Assembly: GCA_934462715.1 (NCBI GenBank)
Contig: CAKSIJ010000019.1
Location: 1 to 47,916, forward strand
Direction of reading: 5' to 3'
Length of the DNA: 47,916 nucleotides
From: an uncultured Clostridia bacterium
GTDB taxonomy: Bacteria > Bacillota > Clostridia > UBA1381
In this document: positions 43,219 through 47,916 of the stretch, piece after piece
Position numbering within the stretch: the stretch's first letter is position 1
Layout of the letters: each line of letters begins with the position of its first letter
Position numbers and translations under genes: made by a program
The notes under the pieces: generated by a model
Databases searched by the model: none
The model's input: the letters and a program-made list of their open reading frames with translations, nothing else
What the model was told of the DNA's origin: nothing

Positions 43219-45000
43219 CTATATCTCAAACGGATATATTATTTCCACGGCAAAGCCGTTTTGCTCGTTGTATACGCGCATACTTGCCGATGTGCCGAAT
43301 ATGATTTTCAGCCTCTGATTCACGTTTGCAAGACCGATATGTCTGCCGCTCTTTATCGTATCGATATTTTTAAAGCTTTCGTTAATTTCACGTATTTTCT
43401 CCTCTGAGGCACATATGCCACTATTCTTTATGACAATACAAACGTTGTCCCCTTTCCTGCAGATTGACAAAGCTATCACGCCATTTTCATTTTTTTCTCC
43501 TGTAAAACCATGCCTTATGCAGTTTTCCAAAATCGGCTGCAAGCTGAACTTTACACACTTTCCCGCCAAAAGCTTGTTGTCAACGTTTGTTATCATTTTA
43601 AAGGAATTGTCATGCTTTAGCATCTCAATCTCAATATATTTATGCGCGCATCCGAGTTCCTCCGAAAGGGTGGCGATAAATCCCTCAGAAACCAGGGAAT
43701 ATTGCAATATATCCGACAAAAGAGATACGACCTTTGCCGGAGCACAATCTTTTTTTGTAAGACGAATAATCATCAGGTTTACAAAATTCAGCGTGTTGAA
43801 GATAAAATGAGGATTAATCTGGTTTTGCAAAGCAAGCATCTGCATATCTCTCAGCCGACACATATTGACCGCAAATTCCTCATCTATTTTCGCATCCTTC
43901 TTCATATTAATCAGAAATCTCTTTCCGATATACCTGTAATCCACCATTGCGTGCTCATCGCTTGCATTATATGTTCCGACACCGTATGCAAAGCCAATCA
44001 TAAAATTAAACGTTATCACAGAAATTATGTGTGACAGAATAATCGTGGAAATCAGCGCTATCAAAAACAACAGTATTACCATTTCAATTACCATTTTGGT
44101 GAGCTTTTTCATATTCTGCGAACCCGAAGAAAACAGCAGTATAAAACCAAAATCGGTATCGGGCACGCAATAATATGTATCCGAACCGCTTTTTTCTATG
44201 GCGTACCCGTTTTCCCCGGTATTCTTCAGTATTTTATCAAACGACAGTTTCTCAGGCTTTGCCGTGTCATCGTTCCCCAGCGATATAACCGTTCCGTTTT
44301 TGGTAAGTATTGCAGTATTCTCCTTTTCTTCCCTTTTGGTATACAGAATTTTATTGCTTACGTTATCACAGGGAATATTAAAAACAATTACGCCGTCGGC
44401 GTTATTAAAATTCTCCACTTTTATCGGAAAAGCTATTGTTATTCCGGTAAAATCCACCTCGCCTTCTTCCCTTGATATCGCAAATTCTCTTTTTGATATG
44501 CTGCATTTTTCATCCTTTCTGATGCAATCGTACGCTATCTCCTTTTCAAGCTCCTCATCAACCGCAAACCTGCGTCCGCAGGAAATCACTCTGTCATTTT
44601 TTGGCAGGTATATCCATACATTTTCAACAACATCATACTCGTACATATACTTTTGCAGCAAATTTTTCACTTCGACATATTGTATCATTTCGTAAATATT
44701 ATCCGCGGCGCCCGTATTTTCCTCAAGGAGGGACAAAAATTCCTTTTCCTGCGAAAACTCTATGCTGCTGCGAAACAGTTCCTCCGTATTTGTTTTAAAA
44801 TTTTCCGCACTCTTATATACCGAACTTGCAAATGCATTTTCATATTCATCATACGTTTTGTTAATATAGAATCCCGAAAATCCAATCGAGTAAATTACAG
44901 TGGGCACGCCCACAGCAATGATAATATACTTCCACAATTGAAAAAACAAGCTTCGCCAATGATGATTTTTTACAACGTTAAGTAATCCTTTACACTTCAT
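43219..45000 (-). CDS. Sensor histidine kinase, YesM/LytS type
   Basis: A 593-residue membrane kinase. Transmembrane helices at about 23-43 and 302-328 enclose an extracellular sensor of some 250 residues (dCache-like size). The phosphoacceptor motif is LQNQINPHFIFNTLN with His398 (His_kinase family PF06580). The N box is LQPILENCIRHGF (Asn493), and a glycine box follows in RHIGLANVNQRLKIIFG. The expected Asp of the G1 motif is Asn (KNSG, about 525-528), a change also known in this kinase group. It starts 2 nt after the regulator's stop codon with its AAGGAAAG site inside that gene, so the pair is coupled. By analogy with B. subtilis YesM it would sense a pectic oligosaccharide (inference). 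Confidence 0.93.
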   Translation of the reverse strand: MKCKGLLNVVKNHHWRSLFFQLWKYIIIAVGVPTVIYSIGFSGFYINKTYDEYENAFASSVYKSAENFKTNTEELFRSSIEFSQEKEFLSLLEENTGAADNIYEMIQYVEVKNLLQKYMYEYDVVENVWIYLPKNDRVISCGRRFAVDEELEKEIAYDCIRKDEKCSISKREFAISREEGEVDFTGITIAFPIKVENFNNADGVIVFNIPCDNVSNKILYTKREEKENTAILTKNGTVISLGNDDTAKPEKLSFDKILKNTGENGYAIEKSGSDTYYCVPDTDFGFILLFSSGSQNMKKLTKMVIEMVILLFLIALISTIILSHIISVITFNFMIGFAYGVGTYNASDEHAMVDYRYIGKRFLINMKKDAKIDEEFAVNMCRLRDMQMLALQNQINPHFIFNTLNFVNLMIIRLTKKDCAPAKVVSLLSDILQYSLVSEGFIATLSEELGCAHKYIEIEMLKHDNSFKMITNVDNKLLAGKCVKFSLQPILENCIRHGFTGEKNENGVIALSICRKGDNVCIVIKNSGICASEEKIREINESFKNIDTIKSGRHIGLANVNQRLKIIFGTSASMRVYNEQNGFAVEIIYPFEI

Positions 45001-45002
45001 AG

Positions 45003-46451
45003 CTATCTTTCCTTACTTCTGTATTCACCCGGAAGGCATCCTGCATATTTTCGAAAAGCCTTGTAAAAATACGGCTCACTCTCATACCCTACCATCGCAA
45101 CAATATTGCTGATTTTCAAATCCGGCTCATTTATGAGCAGTTTTTTCGCATTTTCAATTCTGACCTTAACTATAAAATCGGAATAAGTCTGTTTCATTTC
45201 CTTCTTAAAATAATGACTGATATATGCTGCGGTAAGTCCGATATGTCCTGCCATTGAATTTAAAGATAAATCCTCGGCGTATCTTGAGCCTATATAACTG
45301 ATAACCCTTAATATTGTGTTCTGCCTTGATTCCGCAAAGCTTGCGCCGAGCTTATTCAGCATCACACGGGCATAATCATTCAAAATCTCAATGCTGTCTA
45401 TACATTGCATTACAGCTTCATCTATATTGATTTCATCGTCAGCAGCTCCGTATTGCGCCGCCTCGTTTGTAATCAGATTGCAGAGCCTGCGGCAGTCATC
45501 TATTGACTTAAGCTTGAAAAATTCTTCAAGCAAATCGGCAAGCTTATCCATTTCTTTTCTGTTAATGTAATACATCATCATTTTTAACACCTGACTGTCG
45601 GTATTCACATTACTGCTTTTAAGCTCTCTCAACGAATTTGCGGTGCTTGTCACCGTGATGTCAACATTTAAGCCGAAAACCATGAAAATTTCATAGTTGA
45701 CCTGTGAAATAAATGCGTCAATCCGCCGTTTGTATTCCTTTGAGCTGTCGATATCAACCGCAATAATTCTGATACCGCTTTTTTCACTCGACAAAACGGA
45801 AAAGATGATTTCGTTCATATTTATGGGTATAATCTGTTTGATTGCATAAAAGAATTTTTCGCTTCCGTGTTTCCATTTGGACGCAAAAAAATATGCTATA
45901 TCGGGTATATTTATATTGATGATGGAGCAACGTCCGTTTGTTATATCTATATCTGTTTTATGTTCTTCGTGGTTCTCGGAGTGTTCGGGCATATCTATAT
46001 TCCCGTTAAAATACCCAATGATTTTTCTCTGCATTTCCGACACAGCGTCTACATCGGAAATTGCCACGTTTTCTCTCTTTTCAAAAGCCTTCTTTACTTT
46101 TACCAAAACTTCGGTAAACTCCGAATAAGAAATCGGTTTGGTTATATAGTAGAATGCGCTGTTTGACACAGCCTCTTTTGCATACTCAAAGTCACGGTAT
46201 GCGCTTATCAGCACGACCTTTATACGCGGAAACCTTTCGTTCACTGCTTTTAAAAGCTCAATTCCTGTCATTCCCCGCATTTTTATGTCACTGATTATAA
46301 GGTCAACGTTATTTTCCTTAATGAACTCCAGCGCCTGCTCTGCCGATGCAAATACTCCCTCAACGGTAAAATCAAATTCCTCGTAATCAATAAAATTTGA
46401 CATTGCTTTTGCCGCACCAAATTCATCATCAACAATAATAAGTTTATACAT
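45003..46451 (-). CDS. Response regulator with AraC-type DNA-binding domain, YesN type
   Basis: A 482-residue transcription factor. The receiver domain (about 1-125) has the acidic pocket VDDE (Asp8, Asp9), the phosphorylation site Asp55 in LIISDIKMRGMTG and the conserved Lys105 in YITKP. A middle region of about 250 residues is unassigned. Two helix-turn-helix motifs of the AraC family occupy about 375-480 (SLNSMAGHIGLTAAYISHYF and ISNIVAMVGYESEPYFYKAF). It would activate genes when phosphorylated by the kinase encoded next. The importer operon that starts about 2.1 kb downstream is the likely target (inference). GAGGG lies upstream of the start. Confidence 0.94.
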   Translation of the reverse strand: MYKLIIVDDEFGAAKAMSNFIDYEEFDFTVEGVFASAEQALEFIKENNVDLIISDIKMRGMTGIELLKAVNERFPRIKVVLISAYRDFEYAKEAVSNSAFYYITKPISYSEFTEVLVKVKKAFEKRENVAISDVDAVSEMQRKIIGYFNGNIDMPEHSENHEEHKTDIDITNGRCSIININIPDIAYFFASKWKHGSEKFFYAIKQIIPINMNEIIFSVLSSEKSGIRIIAVDIDSSKEYKRRIDAFISQVNYEIFMVFGLNVDITVTSTANSLRELKSSNVNTDSQVLKMMMYYINRKEMDKLADLLEEFFKLKSIDDCRRLCNLITNEAAQYGAADDEINIDEAVMQCIDSIEILNDYARVMLNKLGASFAESRQNTILRVISYIGSRYAEDLSLNSMAGHIGLTAAYISHYFKKEMKQTYSDFIVKVRIENAKKLLINEPDLKISNIVAMVGYESEPYFYKAFRKYAGCLPGEYRSKER

Positions 46452-46499
46452 AATACACCCTCACATATCATTATTTGCTTTATAGCAATCTCTATGTAC

Positions 46500-46526
46500 A
46501 TTATAATGTGATAATTATATTTTCAA
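46500..46526 (-). promoter_or_regulatory. Candidate promoter of the regulator-kinase operon
   Basis: On the minus strand TTGAAA (46526-46521) and TATAAT (46505-46500) are spaced by 15 bp, shorter than the ideal 17. The position, about 50 nt upstream of the start codon at 46451, is suitable. Confidence 0.4.
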
Positions 46527-46734
46527 CTCCTCCGTATGTAAATTGTATATATTGTTCTCTGTTTTCGGATTTTTTTGAAATAGTAAAACTGTTCTTTAAC
46601 ATATTTGTAAATGTCAATAAATATTCGGTTGAATTTGCCTGAAATTTATGAAATTGCTTTTATTATTCAAACGGTACACCCCATATAAAAATATACCTGA
46701 ATACACAAAACAACAATATAATCTGATTGGTTTT

Positions 46735-46764
46735 TGCGGGGTAAAATCCGGATTTTGCCCCGCA
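46735..46764. repeat. 30-bp palindrome in a promoter region
   Basis: TGCGGGGTAAAATC (46735-46748) faces GATTTTGCCCCGCA (46751-46764) with only CG between, and 13 of 14 pairs are Watson-Crick. The flanks have no T-run in the right place for a terminator on either strand (T-run on the 5' plus side only), so a protein-binding site or a cruciform is possible. Confidence 0.5.
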
Positions 46765-47132
46765 ACCCGCAATTATAATATATCATAGAATTGCCGGCAT
46801 GTCAAGAGCGACTTCAGAGAGGGACGTGTATTTTTAAAAAAGCAAAAAAAGAAAAATTGTTACGTTTTTTTGAAATGTTTATAGCTTTTATTGCCGTGCA
46901 ATTCGCATAAAATGCAATTTAAACTAATCTCAGGGAATATTTTCCAAAATTTCAGTGTGCTTATATGCTCTGACGGGACTTAAAGCTATATCACATTGGG
47001 ATATGATTATATTGCACCGCTTCATGTATCTTTATTCTCCGTCAAAAACTCAGGTTAATCATCGAATGTCTAAACCATGTTCGCAGACGTATTTCGATAA
47101 AATGAAAAATAATAAAAAAACCGTGCAAAACC

Positions 47133-47159
47133 TTGATTTTTTTCAAAATGAGGTATAAT
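47133..47159 (+). promoter_or_regulatory. Promoter of the remB-like gene
   Basis: TATAAT at 47154-47159 with TTGATT at 47133-47138 (15-bp spacer; the overlapping CTTGAT gives 16). It lies about 58 nt before the start codon at 47218. Confidence 0.6.
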
Positions 47160-47217
47160 ATACTTATTGGTTTATATTTTTGTGATTGGATAATTACATT
47201 GCGACAGAGTGAGGTGT

Positions 47218-47511
47218 ATGAGAGTGTTTATACACATCGGAAATGATGTTGTGGTTCGCAGAGAGGACATTATCGGGGTGTTTGACATGGATAATACAAC
47301 AATATCCCGTTTCAGCCGCAAATTTTTGGCAAATGCTCAAAAAACAGACAGAATATGCGACATATGTGATGATTTGCCGAAATCTTACATAGTGACAAAT
47401 TACAAGGGCACTAACAAGGTTTATATTTCCTCTGTATCGTCACAGACAATTTTGAAAAGAACATCTTCGGAAATGGAAATGTCAATAAAAGTGCAGTCAA
47501 AGCGGCACTGA
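47218..47511 (+). CDS. RemA/RemB-family (DUF370) regulator
   Basis: A 97-residue protein starting MRVFIHIGNDVVVRREDIIGVFDMDN, the signature of the DUF370 family that includes B. subtilis RemB (YaaB). The related RemA is an established DNA-binding regulator of biofilm-matrix genes; the role of RemB-type proteins is less clear. The start at 47218 follows a GTGAGG site; a GTG at 47209 is in frame but precedes that site. In B. subtilis remB lies near recF and gyrB, which are absent from this window, so here it stands alone. The last 25 residues or so extend past the usual RemB length and look less conserved. Confidence 0.85.
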   Translation: MRVFIHIGNDVVVRREDIIGVFDMDNTTISRFSRKFLANAQKTDRICDICDDLPKSYIVTNYKGTNKVYISSVSSQTILKRTSSEMEMSIKVQSKRH

Positions 47512-47638
47512 ATATTGCTTGCAAGTATAATTTAATGATAAGCATATCGAAAAGTCAATCAAGGGTACTTTGACAGTTGATAATAATGATTTTCTGTTCA
47601 AAGGAAATTGGCAAATTGCAACAATGAAATAATAATTT

Positions 47639-47671
47639 AAAATCAGCGGTCGTTGAACCCGCTGATTTTTT
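47639..47671. terminator. Bidirectional intrinsic terminator
   Basis: AAAATCAGCGG (47639-47649) and CCGCTGATTTT (47659-47669) form a perfect 11-bp stem with a 9-nt loop, flanked by T-runs on both strands. It serves the plus-strand remB-like gene and overlaps the stop codon (47670-47672) of the convergent gene. Confidence 0.85.
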
Positions 47672-47834
47672 ACACTTTCTCCTTGTCAAAACGATGTTCA
47701 TACTCATATATCTCAGATTTGCTTGCCCTGCGTACTTGTAATTTACCGCAGTCAGGGCAACGCTCCGGCAATTTATCCGATTCAAAAGTATATCTGCAAG
47801 CATCGCAGGTATACTTCTCTTTTATATCATTCAT
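47670..47834 (-). CDS. Small zinc-ribbon (rubredoxin-like) protein
   Basis: A 54-residue protein with two CxxC knuckles, YTCDACRYTFESDKLPERCPDCG, which would bind one Zn or Fe ion. The spacing is that of short rubredoxin-like or FmdB-like domains of unknown role. The ATG at 47834 has GGAGG 10 nt upstream; the frame continues to 47873 but without a site. The charged C-terminus (KSEIYEYEHRFDKEK) is probably helical. It could be an electron carrier or a small regulatory protein; nothing in the context decides. Its upstream region runs off the window. Confidence 0.75.
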   Translation of the reverse strand: MNDIKEKYTCDACRYTFESDKLPERCPDCGKLQVRRASKSEIYEYEHRFDKEKV

Positions 47835-47916
47835 TTCTATCTGTCCTCCGATTTTTCTGGAAATGCAAGCCATTTTGCACCATAGCTATCCAGTGAAAAA
47901 CGGTTGCCGCATTCAT

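Larger units (their letters stand above)
46452..47132. other. Regulatory gap between yesN-like and remB-like genes
   Basis: AT-rich, divergently flanked region without a coding frame. It holds a candidate promoter for the regulator (46500-46526), a long palindrome (46735-46764) and, at its far end, the promoter for the plus-strand gene. Confidence 0.55.

Noticed and set aside
43219..45000. Kinase judged inactive because of Asn in the G1 box
   Set aside because: The His398 motif, N box and glycine box are intact, and an Asn at this place occurs in other kinases of this type, so inactivity is not supported.
47539..47634. Short open stretch downstream of the remB-like gene (ending KGNWQIATMK)
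   Set aside because: It has no start codon or ribosome site and no recognisable family; it may be a gene remnant, but 26 codons are too few to call.

Overview
The window looks like a chromosomal segment of an anaerobic, low-GC Gram-positive (Clostridia-type) bacterium. The evidence is AGGAGG-like ribosome sites, an LplB/LplC-type sugar ABC importer with no ATPase of its own, a YesM/YesN-type two-component pair, SLH-domain surface proteins and a RemA/RemB-family (DUF370) gene. The gene content is that of a plant cell-wall specialist working on pectin, especially rhamnogalacturonan. Pectin-degrading gut Clostridia of the Monoglobus type, which anchor enzymes through SLH domains, are a plausible comparison, but this is inference. 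No rRNA, tRNA, CRISPR array or transposase was seen.

Layout. At 14-427 (+) there is a small signal peptidase I. Everything from 816 to 46451 is on the minus strand, so the text below follows transcription from high to low coordinates. A YesN-like regulator and YesM-like kinase (46451-43219) end at a strong terminator. A sigma-A-type promoter (42899-42927) then drives a sugar importer (two permeases and a lipoprotein, 42863-39462). Next come three secreted discoidin (F5/8 C) proteins, one of which also carries a long beta-helix (39245-29895), a second giant beta-helix protein (29878-26036), two SLH proteins and a small stalk-like secreted protein (26003-20390). After these are a quinone-oxidoreductase-like protein, an MDR dehydrogenase and a Gfo/Idh/MocA oxidoreductase, a DUF4867-like protein, L-rhamnose isomerase, a GH78 alpha-L-rhamnosidase, a fragment of another glycosidase, a GH101-like/DUF5696-like glycosidase and a radical SAM gene. 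The last block is the hexuronate pathway uxaB-uxaA-uxaC plus a GH4 enzyme (8046-2717). On the plus strand at the far end lie a RemA/RemB-like gene and a convergent small zinc-ribbon protein.

How it fits together. The kinase/regulator pair would sense an extracellular oligosaccharide and switch on the importer. Secreted beta-helix, discoidin and SLH proteins would bind and cut pectic polymer at the cell surface. Oligosaccharides would enter through the importer, GH78 and GH4 would release rhamnose and galacturonate, RhaA would isomerise rhamnose, and UxaC/UxaB/UxaA would take galacturonate to 2-keto-3-deoxygluconate. RhaB, RhaD, KdgK and KdgA are not in the window.

Unusual points. A 1453-bp stretch of uxaB-uxaA (5909-7361) is repeated, apparently without change, at 1008-2460, where it joins fragments of unrelated genes. 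The radical SAM gene has a 1-nt frameshift and a Thr in place of the first cluster cysteine. The discoidin modules of three neighbouring genes are mosaics of each other, which suggests gene conversion. An attenuator-like pair of mutually exclusive hairpins lies between two of those genes.
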